Below are positions 1 to 10,471 of a stretch of 64,000 nucleotides of DNA, piece by piece. This DNA comes from Cycas panzhihuaensis (lineage: Eukaryota > Cycadophyta), in contig CM041465.1 in the NCBI GenBank assembly GCA_023213395.1, forward strand, positions 245,589,741 through 245,653,740, read 5' to 3'. Within the stretch, counting starts at the first letter, position 1. Each line of letters opens with the position of its first letter. A program made the translations under genes and the position numbers. A model generated the notes under the pieces. The model was given only the letters and a program-made list of their open reading frames with translations. It was not told the origin of the DNA and ran no database searches.

Positions 1-423
1 GGACTGTGCTGACTCAGCTGACAGTGTGCTAATGAGCTGGGCAGCCGATCTTGGCTTCGGTGAGGAATCTTGACCGGGCAACTTTCACCGACTTGGCGAT
101 ATGGTGACTCAAAGGCTTGAAGACGTGCTCGATTGTCGGTGAAGAGCGGTGGCAATGTCTTGATTGTACGGTGAGTCTTGTTCAAGACCTTCGAGTTGGC
201 GATTCGGGCACAGCCGGTCTTGGTTGTGCCTTTGTGATGATGTGGCACTTTGAGTGCTGAGATGGTAGGAGCTCGACTTGGCGAAGCCTTGGTGAGCTGG
301 AGTCAAGACCGATTTCCTCAATCCGAGTTGAGCTTGGACACTTGAGTTGGTGTCTGATTTCCAAAACAAATGATGAAAAAAAAACTAACAGTGCTTAAAC
401 AAGCTAAGTTCAGAGACCTTACA
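1..423 (-). other. Leader of element A
   Basis: This is untranslated leader downstream of the primer-binding site on the minus strand. It has short open frames but none resembles Gag, and its base composition is less AT-rich than its neighbours. I see no motif I can name. Confidence 0.5.
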
Positions 424-435
424 GCTCTGATACCA
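424..435 (-). other. Primer-binding site of element A
   Basis: The minus strand reads TGGTATCAGAGC two bases after the LTR end. This matches the 3' end of plant initiator-methionine tRNA, the usual primer of Ty1/copia elements. It fixes the adjoining repeat as a 5' LTR on the minus strand. Confidence 0.85.
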
Positions 436-437
436 AA

Positions 438-958
438 TGTGGAAAAAGGGCATTAGGCCACATTAGTCCCAAGATCATAAGTACAAGCACAATACTACAA
501 ATGCATGAAAGCATAAACCATAAAGCACACAAAGAGAAATAGAAGCAAGAGAAAATGATACCCAATATGTGGAGTTGGAATTGGTCCAACCTCCAAATGA
601 ATAGCAGTTTGATTAGCAAACTGATAGCATAACAATGCAACTCCAACTCTTGTGTGAGACAATGAGGAGAGGTCTCATTATATAGAGTGAAATGAGAGAC
701 CTAAGGCCTTGGATGTTTGACAAGTGTCAAACATCCAAGATACATGCCTTGCATGTTGGACATGTGTCCTTTTGGGCTCTCATGTGAGCAAAAGTGCATG
801 AGGGTCCATTTGACCCTTTAGTGACAACGTTGTGTCACTAGAAAGAATGTGGGTGTGCACTTTATCACTTACGTGATAAGTCACCCCTAAAGTAAAAAGT
901 GCATATATTACATGAAAAATAAAAGTACATTAACTTAACATTTAAACATAAGGTTTAT
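438..958 (-). repeat. 5' LTR of element A
   Basis: This LTR aligns along its length with the LTR of element B (38111-38663), in inverted orientation. The outer boundary is placed near 958 because both copies share the outermost bases before the motif TGTTAAG; B starts with TGTTAAACC. The minus strand carries a TATA-like CTATATAA around 680-686, downstream of a near-perfect 32-bp palindrome at 708-739. A and B differ mainly in the last 150 bases. Confidence 0.85.
708..739. promoter_or_regulatory. 32-bp palindrome in the LTR of A, also kept in B
   Basis: Arms CTTGGATGTTTGACA and its complement are separated by two bases, with no arm mismatch. The same palindrome is intact at 38331-38362 in the LTR of B, although the rest of the LTR has diverged. 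It lies just upstream of the TATA-like box, where an LTR enhancer would sit. A protein-binding role is inferred only. Confidence 0.5.
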
Positions 959-1740
959 ATCTATTTGAAGCATTTGAAAATCAATAAAATAATGAAGTAA
1001 GCCAAAGTTAATCATTTCAAAATCATATTTTGAGTCATTATTGAATCTATAAATGGAAATAATATTAAAACTAATGACGACTATATTATGCACTTAAAGA
1101 ACCAGAAGAAGAATATCATCACCTCAACATTGAAAATAGGGATTGAGACATACATTTATAAAAGTCATGATCAATACATTATTTGTCAATTTTGTCATAC
1201 CAAGCTTTAGGTGCTTATTTCAAACCATACTGGCACTTCTTGTATTTACAAACCAGATTAGAACCAAATTGATAACCAGGATGCTTGGCCATGAAAATTC
1301 TCTCTTTATGATCACCATTCGTAAAAGCACATTTGACATCCATTGATAAAGTTGTAATCCAAATTTAACAATCTAAGAAATAATAAGTTTGATGGTGTTT
1401 ATTTTAATAACTGGAACAAAAGTTTCATTATAATCAAGTCCATCAATCTATGAGAAACTTGTGACAACCAATCTAGTTTTATGTTTTTCAATAACATCAT
1501 TACAATGTTGTTCAATAAATCTATTTGTAATCAACAAGATTCTTATTATAAGGAATGAGAACCAATTTTCATGTAAAAATTTTCATCAAAGCATTATACT
1601 CCTTAGTAAGTATTATCTTTAGTTTTGTTAAAAGATTTAGGATTTTTAAGTTCCACTACCTTTGCCAAGACCAAGTCCTTTCTAGGAGCAAAGGGATCAC
1701 TTGCATAAAAATCAATTAGGGCAAGGGTCTTCCTAACCCA
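959..1740 (-). pseudogene. Element K reverse transcriptase, broken
   Basis: On the minus strand this aligns with the RT of L at 45290-46020, including the stretch that in L reads DFNELHYFLGLQ (RT thumb), the active-site region and the upstream lysine-rich block of Ty1/copia RT. Stops and frameshifts occur throughout, so no protein could be made. The end at 959 is the junction with the LTR of A. Confidence 0.75.
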
Positions 1741-2296
1741 TTTAGGTTGTCTTTTAATAACTTAAGTGTTTATGTCAAAATCTACATTATGAAAATCATC
1801 TAGATCACGTTGAGGGCTACAAAGAACTTGAGAGTTAGAAGAAAAGTAGTTAGGACCATTTAAACCAAGAATGCTTGAGCTGAAAGTAATACAATTAGAT
1901 GAAGTATGAGCAATATGACCCATAGTAGTAAGCAAATGAACATTAACATACTCAAGAGAAGTATAAGCATTTGAACCATCATCATTGATCTTGACATCAC
2001 ACTTAATAAACACTTGATAAAAGTAGGATCGAAGAGTCTATAAGCTTTACACTTTTCACTATAGCCAATAAAGATATGTAAATATCTTGGGATCCAAATT
2101 TAACTTTTGTGTATTAGGAATATGAGGCCATGTAACACTACCAGCGGTCTTGAAATGTGTCACTGTAGGTTTTCTACTCGACCGTTTTTCTTCACGAGTG
2201 ACACTAAAAATAACTTTGATAGGAAGATAATGTAGCAAATAACTAATTTAATTTATTGCTTTAACCTACAATTTCATATTTAAGATCTTAGAATGT
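1741..2296 (-). pseudogene. Element K integrase C-terminal part and linker to RT, broken
   Basis: An 83-residue open frame (1762-2013) and the flanking sequence align with the integrase C-terminal and Ser/Asn-rich linker of L at 46040-46660. The frame stops at 2296, where P1 is inserted; the sequence resumes at 7275 in the middle of the integrase core. Confidence 0.7.
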
Positions 2297-4754
2297 GTTT
2301 CCTAACTTCTAAGAATGGACTTGGATATGGAAACAAAGGGGTAAGTACATGCATGCTTCTCCACTCTTTTCACACCTTATTGGTATATATTTAATTTTAG
2401 ATGGTTGATGTATGCTTTGTTGGTTTGTTTGACTATTTTTCCATGCCCCCTCTTTGTCGATGACGGGTACAACTTTGGTCCATCGTCATTTAGTCCACCC
2501 ATCAAGCTCCTTGTGCTAGAAAAAGTGTCGTCCCCCAAATTGCAACTTTGTTTCTGTGTTATTTTTATTTTATTTTTTATCTATCGGGCTTTGTTTGATC
2601 TTCTGACTACTTGTTGTTGATTGTACCTACTCTTAGGATCTGCCATTAGTGAATTTGTAGCTTGTTTGCATGCCTATTTTTTGAAAAAACTAAGTTGTTC
2701 TGTATTGCTTAGTTTTCTATCTACAATAGTGGTACCGCAAAGTACTTCGTATCGTGAACATGTTTATGGTACCACTTTTACCAAACCAGATTTGAAATTT
2801 ATAGTGATAATCGACTCATTAATGATTGAATGTCAGATCTAGGCAGATCGCGTCGTCCTTAGGTCAGCCCCTGTCAGATTTGAGAGCCCCAAAAGGCCCA
2901 AATCCTCCTAAATCTTGATCTTTCCAAGTCAAACTCATGGTTTTGGTTTGATGGTTTTCTCCACATTATGGGTAAAAACCACCAACCTCTCACCTTGATG
3001 GTTTTTGTTTAATCCATTCATTTTTTTAGGTGAGGAGACCTTGAAACTATGCTAATCTATCGTTATGTTACTGAAATTCTTTCAAAATCTTAGCAACTTG
3101 TTCACTCTACTAGCATCCACTTGGAGATTGAGAGCTCTACATAAAAAACAACTTGGGAGTCCTTGAAGAAAAGGAATAACAGCTATTGGCAATCCATCAT
3201 CCTAGAGGTATAGGTAATCTACTATCTTGTTATTTTAGTTATCACTTCTTACTCTATTTTCCATCTTCATGCCATGTTTGTATGATAGAATGGTAGGATA
3301 TGTTAGTTATTTCTTTTGTATTTCAAAGTTTTCTTTGAGTCATTAACTATTGTTTTATTATTCACATGTTTTGTTTTTCTTTCTTTTAGTGTTCTTTAGA
3401 AATTGTAAGTTGAGGAATGACACTTAAGTACACTTAGGAAACCTATATCATATTGGGGGATGGTAGCCATTCTGAGGTACCTCCACTAATCTTATTCATC
3501 TTGTTTTATCACTTAGAGGTAGAATTTTGATTATTGTAAGAAGTTGCTTATCATTATTTAGAAGCTATATTTGTGTATATGCATGTATTAGTAGATCCTT
3601 GGTAGAAGTACTTGTTTTGCAGGTCACTCACTTTGGTGCAAGAAAGAAGGAAGGCCAATAAGGTGCATCACTCTCTGAATAATTTTTAGCCATCGTAAGT
3701 TTCAGCCATCATCTTGGTAAGGTAAGATTAATACTTTACTTCAGTGTTTTCTTTTATTTTTCATCATTTTAGCATTTTTTTTCTTTTCGTTATAGGTTAT
3801 TCAACAAGCAGAAATGTTGCCAGATTTTCTTTAGATTTAGATAGTAGTTTGTTTTGTTGCTACTTGCATTATCGGGAATTCCTTAGTAAATTAGGAGCAA
3901 GCTTCACGTTTTAAGAAATTGTTCACATATTTAGATACGTTTTTTTGGTTTAATTTGTCATTTAAAAGATCATGTACAAAAAAGAAGATGAAGAAATGAA
4001 TATATATATATATTTTTTAAATTAAAAAAAAAAAAGAGAAAAAGAAAGTAGAAAAAGGAAAGGAAAGACTTTGCTAGTTGTCTTTTAGTCCTCCCTTTTA
4101 TCTTCACCTTCTTTTCGTCTAAAATATATAGGAATCAAAGAGAAAAAAAGAACATGTGTATTTGTTTTTTTCCCTTTTATTCATTTCAATAAAAAAAAGA
4201 AAAGAAAGAGAAGAAAAAAATAAAAAAGGAAAAAAATGTTTGCATTTTCTTATTTCCATCATTTGCACATGGTTTGCATTCATAGTAGGAGTTAGGAGTT
4301 GAATTGGTTGCATATTATTTTCGTACAAACTTAAGATGTGACGAGGGACCGTGTTGTTGCGAGTTCCGAATTCGCAATGGGATAAACCACGAAGTTAGAA
4401 TTTGGAAAGCAATTGTTTGCATGTAAAAGGAAAAGAAACATATGGTTTGTATTAGGTTTATGTGGTGATTCTGCCCTCATAGTTGCTTTTAAGTTTTTTT
4501 TTTGAAAAGAAGAACAATGAAAAAGGACTCATTACAACTTCAGTGTTGACTAATCCCTACACACATGCATAAATGCCCTTTGCATTTAGTTTAACTTTTT
4601 AGGTCATCCACATACGTCTTATTACTATCGCACGCATGAAGCCCACAGATGTCCATTTCGGTGGCGTAAGATTTTGTTTACTCTCGTTAGACTTTGAACC
4701 TTAGGTCTTATGTATAACCAAAGGTATTGAATTCTCATTCCACTGACTTTTCTG
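2297..4754 (+). repeat. P1 left arm
   Basis: The arm pairs with the right arm nearly throughout; differences are mostly C/T and G/A transitions and length changes in A/T runs. Short open frames such as 2405-2620 and 2621-2842 have no recognisable domain and are not conserved as frames in the other arm. T-rich and A-rich runs occur near 3990-4230. Confidence 0.8.
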
Positions 4755-4792
4755 GGTTCAATCTCTAGTACGGTCGCCTGTAAGATGCGTTG
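4755..4792. other. P1 loop
   Basis: About 40 bases remain unpaired at the symmetry centre, flanked by the blocks CATTCCACTGACTTTTC on one side and its diverged complement on the other. The loop contains GGTTCAATCTC, which resembles a tRNA T-loop or pol III B box by chance. Confidence 0.55.
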
Positions 4793-5531
4793 AAGGGTCG
4801 GTGGGATGAAATTGCAACAACTTTGGTTATATATAAAACTTAAGGTGCAAGGTCTAACGAGGGTAAGCAAAATTTTATGTTGTCGATTTAAACGTTTGTG
4901 CGCTTTGTGAGCGCGATAGCGAGAGGACGTACATGAATGGCCTAAGAAGCTAAACTAAGGGCAAATAATATTTATGCATATGTGTAGGGGTTAGTCAGTG
5001 ATAAAGTTATAATGAGTTTTTTTTTTTTTTCGTTCTTAAAAAAAAAAAACATAAATTCGACAAAAGAGTGGAGGGGATCACAACATGCATTTCATGTAAG
5101 TTATATGCTTCTTTTCCTTTTGCATATATACAATTCTTACCCTAATTTTAACTTCGTGGTATGTCCCTTTACGGATTCGGTACTCGCGGTAACACAATCT
5201 CTCATCATGTCTTGCATTTGTACGAAGATAACATGCAACCAATTCAACTCCTAGCTCTTACTATAAATGCAAAGTATGTGCAAATGATAGAAATAAGAAA
5301 ATGCATTTTTTTTTTCTTTTTTTTGAATTTCTCTTGTTTTTCTTTTTTTGGAAAGGAATAAAAGAGAGAAAACAAATACACAAATGTTTATTTTTTCTTT
5401 TTGATTCCTATATATTTTGGATAAAATGAAGGTAAAGAGAAAAGCGGGGATTAAGAGACAACTAACAAAACTTTTCATTTGTTTATTGTTCTTTCTTTTT
5501 CTCTTTTTTTATTTTTTTTTAAAAGGACATA

Positions 5532-5565
<34 letters not shown>

Positions 5566-7274
5566 TTGGTAAATGATCTTTTAAATGACAAATTAAACCA
5601 AGAAGCGTACCTGAATACGTGAACGGTTTTTTAATACATGGGATTTGCTCCAAACTTGCTAAGGGATTTTCGAGAATGTAAGTAGTAACAAAAGTAACTA
5701 GTATTTAAATTTAAAGAAAATCTGGCAGTATTTTTGCTTGTTGGATACCTTATGATGAAGAACAAGAATGCTAAAATAATAGAAAGCGAAAGAAATCATT
5801 AAAGTAAAGTATTGATCTCACCTTTTTAAGATGATGGCTAGAATGTACGATGCCTAAGAATTGTCTGGAGGGTGATGTATTGCTTGGTAACCTTGTTGGT
5901 CTTTGATCTTTCATGCATTCAAGTGAGTAACCTACAAGACAAATACTTCTATCAATGATCTACTAATACATGCTTATACATAAACGTATATTTTAAATAA
6001 TGATGAACAACTTCCTACAACAATCAAAATTCTACCTCTAAGTAATGAAACAAGATGAATGGAATTGGTGGAGGTGCTTCAGAATAACTATCATCTCTCG
6101 ATATGATATAGGTTCACTAAGTGTACTTAAGTGCCATTCTCTCAACTTGCAATTTCAAATGAACACTAAGAGAAAGGGAAACAAAACATGGGAATGAGAA
6201 GACAATGACTAATAGTTCAAAGGAAAATATGAAACACAAAAGGAACTAGTTACCATATCCTACCATTGTATCACACGAGCATGGCATGAAAATGGAAAAT
6301 TAAATAAGAAGAGATGACCAAAACAACAGAAGAGTGGATTACCTATGCCTCTAGGATGATGGATTCCCAATGGTTGCTGTTCTCCTCTTTCAAGGGCCCT
6401 CAAATTGTCTTTGATGCAGAGCTCACAATCTCCAAGTGGATGTTAGTAGAGTGAACTAAGTTGTTAAGATTCTGGAAGAATTTTAGTAGCATAACGACAG
6501 GGTAACATAGTCTTAAGATCTCTTCCCCTTCCAATGGATAAAAGGAAGGTGATTAATTAGAAAACAATAAGGTGAGAGGTTGGTGGTTTTTCGCCCACAA
6601 TGTGGAGAAAACCATCAACCCAAAATTATGAGTTTTTCCTTATGGTTTGAGAAATTTGGCTTGGGAAGAGCAAGATTTGGGTCTCTTGGACCTTTCAAAT
6701 TTGACAAGGGTCGATTTGGGGTCAACGCGGTCTATTCAGATCTGATATTTAATTATTAATAAGCCAATTGTCATCATAAATCCCAAATCTAGGTTGGTGA
6801 CAGTCGTACTACGAACATGTTCACAATACAGAGCACTTTGTGGTACTACTGTTATAGATAGGAACTAAGTGGTACGGAACAACTTAGATTTTTACAAAAA
6901 ATGAGTATGCAATTAGATTACAAACTCACCAATGGTAGATCCTAAGGGTAGGTACAATCAACAAAGTGGTCAGAAGATCAAACAAAGTCCGATGGATGAA
7001 AAATAGAGTAAAAATAACTTGGAAGTTGCAATTTGGGGAACGACATTGTTTTCAATCGAAGGAGCCCGATGGGTGGGTTAGGTGGCCATTGATCGAAGTC
7101 GTACTCGATATCGGCAAAGAGGGTGCATGGGTAAACAACTAAACAAGCCAACTAAGCATATATCAATCATCTAAAATTAAATATAGACCAATAAGGTGTG
7201 AAAAGAGTGGAGAAACATACTTGTACTTACCTATTTGTTCTCATATCCAAGACCATTCTCGGAAGCCGAGAAAC
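4793..7274 (-). repeat. P1 right arm
   Basis: This is the reverse complement of the left arm with the same order of blocks: the outer GAATGGTCTTGG block, the block holding GGTAGGTACAATCAAC, and the T-run plus AT microsatellite near 5525-5570. No intact coding frame is seen. Confidence 0.8.
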
Positions 7275-7800
7275 AAAATGCAACATGCAAATTGTCATTT
7301 TAGCAAGTGTTTTACTTTTTCTTTTAACTAAACCATTTTGTTGAGAGATATAAGTAATATAATGCTAAAAATTATTTTCATGTTTTTTTTTCAAAGTAAA
7401 TAAACTGATTACTAATGTATTCCTTAGTATTATCAGATGTCAACATTTAAATTTTATGATCGAATTGATTTTCAATAAGGACTATGAATTTAAAAAATTT
7501 ATTAAACATATCACCTCTTTGTATGGGTATCTAAATCCAACAATTATTTGGGAAATCACCTATGAAAATAAGTAGATATTTTCGTTTGAAATAGAAGGTA
7601 CTTCAAATGGACCACAAATATTAGAGTGTGTCAACTTAAGAGAATATGAGGCTCTACAACTGGCTTTACGCAAAAAAGAATCAATGAGATGTTTTTCTAG
7701 ATCACATTCGTCACAAATTCTATACACTGTAAAAAGATTAGGAAGACCATTGGCTATGTTATACTTTTGAAAAATATTCAATTGCTCGTAACAAATACAA
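7275..7800 (-). pseudogene. Element K integrase core and pre-integrase zinc domain, broken
   Basis: The open frame at 7560-7781 contains the pre-integrase motif C-x2-C (ICDECDLEKH) and then a degraded integrase start reading SNICGPFEVPSIS, matching the SDICGPF block of copia integrases. Toward 7275 the frame, with stops, reaches the QQNG-type block before P1 interrupts it. Confidence 0.75.
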
Positions 7801-8525
7801 CTAAATTAAGCATGCGATAGTTTTATGACAAAATCATAATGAGCAATGCGTGGAGTAAAATCAAAGCTCATGCCAGATTCTTAAACATCATATCTTTGAC
7901 TAGTTTCATTAACATCATAGAGTTTATACAAGCTATAGTCATGATTAGCAATACTAGAAGTAATGATTCTATAACGATGTCTAATTTTTTATAGCAAACT
8001 ATTTTTTCTTTTAAATTCAACCTTAATAATCTTTTTGACAAAGTTGAAAAAATAGAGAGAAGATTGGGTTTCAAATATGATGCATGTTATACATTGTCAA
8101 TAGATTTGCTTTTGAGTGTAACATTCGCTGTAAATTTATAACATGAAGCTCAACACCATTGTCAATAGTAATCCTTGTGATATGATGTGAGTATAATCTA
8201 TAATCCATAAAAGAATTTGAAGTGTGAGCTGAAATGGAAGTAGCCAAAGCACTTGCTCTTGGTGTAGGATATTAGTCCCTATCTCTGCGTGCATCAGCAA
8301 ATATTTTTTTGTACAATATCTCTTAGGATGACCCTTCTCACAACAATAATAACAAATAGTATCGGCATTCAAGAGAGAAGATTGATTTGAATGTGATGCA
8401 TAATTTTGATTTCTATTTTACCTTTCGAAAGTTTGCCCTTAATAACTTGAATTTTGTCCTATGTACCCCTGAATTTGATTAGTTTGTCTCATAAAAGGTC
8501 GACACTGATGTATTAAATATTCTTT
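7801..8525 (-). pseudogene. Element K Gag zinc knuckle and protease region, broken
   Basis: The frame at 8136-8372 begins with a CCHC knuckle, CYYCCEKGHPKRYC, typical of retroviral-type nucleocapsids, and continues to a damaged protease (WIID replaces the usual WIIDSGA). The remainder (7868-8074) aligns with the protease to pre-integrase segment of L, with several stops. Homology to L ends near 8500. Confidence 0.75.
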
Positions 8526-8938
8526 TGTTAAAATATGCAAATTTTCAGTATATAGAAATAATTACATACAAGTACAACAAGAAAGGGGAGAGATCGTCAT
8601 CTCCATGGTTGCTCAAATAATACACATAAAATTAGCCAAAAGTCCTATATAGGATCACATATAATAGGTCCTTATGCCAACCAAGAATCATTTAAGCTTG
8701 CACTCCATCCCTACCCTGTGCATGATCTTCCCAACTATCATCCCTCTTGTCAAGATGATTCTCCCTTAGTTTCTAGCCCTTGCGATATGTGGGCTCAACA
8801 TTAATTGACACTATTATCTACATGGTCTTGCCTTGTCTGTATGTTAGAGAACCATATCCTTAGGTAGAGGTTGAATGATTGGTGCAAGGAGGGGACGCCT
8901 AAAATGCACCTGGTTGATGGATCCTAGAATGAGTACAT
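8526..8938 (-). repeat. Possible solo or partial LTR next to element J
   Basis: The block begins TGTTAAAATATG and ends ACA at 8938, so it could be a TG...CA terminal repeat. The minus strand has a TATA-like CCTATATAGG and no coding frame. It interrupts the expected K Gag sequence. No second copy or clear target duplication was found, so the call rests on end structure and context only. Confidence 0.35.
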
Positions 8939-8963
8939 GTTAAAATATGTGATTGAGAGCACA

Positions 8964-9318
8964 TGTTAAAATATGTGATTGAGAGCAAATGGATTGTAGA
9001 AAAATGAACACTACGATTACACATCCACAAATGAATGGAAAGATAATAGTCTTGCATTATTTCACAAGCCATACATAATCAACTTTATTATCCGTAAGTG
9101 AAGGCAATGGATACAAATAAGAGACTCCGTGAGGAGTTACAACAACTCACACATGTGAGAGTAGAATTTAAAAATAAAAGGCGAGAGTTACAATAGTGAA
9201 CAGATGACATGTGAATTTGGGAGTTATAATGTGTGATGTAAGTCCACTATAAATGTCATCTACATCTAATGTAACAAACAATGCTACAATAAACAATGAA
9301 TTAACATTATTTGTAACA
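8964..9318 (-). repeat. 3' LTR of element J
   Basis: This aligns with 42221-42548. Its first 26 bp (TGTTAAAATATGTGATTGAG...) are tandemly duplicated from 8939. On the minus strand it follows a purine-rich tract (TGAGGGA), the polypurine tract expected before a 3' LTR. Confidence 0.8.
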
Positions 9319-9334
9319 GTCCCTCATAATGTTA

Positions 9335-10228
9335 TATCATTATCCCTTATAAACAAAAGCTATGTAAGCGTCTCCAAATTTTCACAACTCAAGACCTTAG
9401 TGAGAACATTACTAATTTTATCCTCAGCTGGACAATAGACCAACTCAACTACTCTGTTCTACCCCTGCTCCTGAATGAAATAATGGTGAACTTCCACGTG
9501 CTTTGTCTCAAAGTGGAACATTGGATTTTTTGAAAGTTAAATTGCATTTTGATTATGATAGAATATATGTGTAGGATCATCTCACAGAAGTTCAAAGTGA
9601 CCAAGAACTCTCTTTAGCCAAATGGCCTCAGAAGTGGCTACAACTGGTGCTTTGTATTTGACTTTTGTGGAAGACAAGGATATTGCAGCCTATTTTTTCC
9701 TACACCAAGAGATCAGACCAGAACCCAATGTGAAAACATATCCTGATGTAGATTTCATCTCATTTTGGTCCCCTACCCAATCTGAGTCAGTGAAGCATTG
9801 TAGTCTGAACTCATCAGATATAACAAGCATGAGTCCATATTTGATAGTACTTTTCACATTGTTTTTTTTGCCTTCTAATAGAGAGTGGATGGAGCACTCA
9901 TGAAGCGTGATAGAATACCAACATAACTAATGCCAGGTCTAGTGTTAGTGAGGCAGATTAAACTACACACTAATTGGCTGTACAATGTAGCATTAGTAGA
10001 TTTACTAACAAACTTTGTAGTCAATTTGAGACCAAATTCCATGGGAGTAGCCATTGGATTACAATTCTCAGTATGGAATCATCTTAACAAATTATGAGCA
10101 TATTTTGGACCGTGATACAAAAATGCTATCACCCCTCTATCAAATCTCCAATGCAAAGTAATAATGCAGATGGCCAAGATTTGGCATCTAAAAAATTTTG
10201 CACTATTACTTTTTGAGAGAGTCAATCT
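9335..10228 (-). pseudogene. Element J RNase H and C-terminal RT, broken
   Basis: Minus-strand translation gives a clear copia RNase H: FTDSDWVGDQ (usually ADWAGD), KSTSGYVFTLGSG, SWCRKKQ and a final CPAEDKISNVLTK block. Upstream is the RT C-terminal segment with SLICLTNTRPGISY. Several stops are present. The region is interrupted at 10228 by element E and resumes at 13297. Confidence 0.85.
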
Positions 10229-10453
10229 TGTTGGAATATTGATAATGCATATTTGTTTTGTCCCACATGCAAGTGGGTTCTACTTTCACTATCATGTCAT
10301 ATATTATAAATACACACATAGTGTATCATATGTAATATATGTTGTAAGGATGTTTTGTTAATACAATTTGAGGTACCTTAAGGGTACCGTTCGATCCTGG
10401 AGTTGTTTTTCTTCTGTTTGTGAATTATCTATTGCAGGTTATATTGTCCAACA
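10229..10453 (+). repeat. 5' LTR of element E
   Basis: It runs TGTTGGAATATTG to TCCAACA with a TATA-like TATTATAAATACA near 10301. It aligns end to end with 13076-13296; the main difference is a small rearranged patch around 10380-10400. Confidence 0.95.
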
Positions 10454-10471
10454 TGGTATTAGAGCGCTCAG
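10454..10471 (+). other. Primer-binding site of element E
   Basis: TGGTATTAGAGCGCTCAG starts immediately after the LTR and matches the initiator tRNA-Met primer pattern with one transition. Confidence 0.9.

Larger units (their letters stand above)
1..958 (-). mobile_element. Element A: 5' end of a Ty1/copia element, cut by the window edge
   Basis: The minus strand shows an LTR, a tRNA-Met type primer-binding site and then leader sequence running off the window start. A second copy of the same LTR family, in the opposite orientation, begins element B at 38111. A lies directly against RT sequence of element K at 959, so it probably inserted into K; the other flank is outside the window and no target duplication can be checked. 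Confidence 0.8.
2297..7274. mobile_element. P1: 5-kb foldback-like element made of two 2.4-kb inverted arms
   Basis: The first 2.4 kb is repeated in inverted orientation in the last 2.4 kb, with only about 40 bp between arms. The termini are themselves inverted repeats of the form GTTTCYYRRCTTCYRAGAATGG-like sequence. The element splits K integrase cleanly: bases left of 2297 and right of 7274 are contiguous in the related element L. Imperfect flanking repeats (AGAATGT at 2290 and AAAATGC at 7275) look like a decayed target duplication of 8-9 bp. No transposase is encoded. A Mutator-like foldback origin would fit but is inferred. Confidence 0.8.

Noticed and set aside
2405-2842. Two consecutive plus-strand frames at the left of P1 as a possible transposase
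   Set aside because: No DDE or zinc-finger pattern, and the frames are not open in the matching right arm.
4755-4792. tRNA-like or SINE-like B box (GGTTCAATCTC) in the P1 loop
   Set aside because: No A box, anticodon arm or acceptor stem surrounds it, and the loop is only about 40 bases long.
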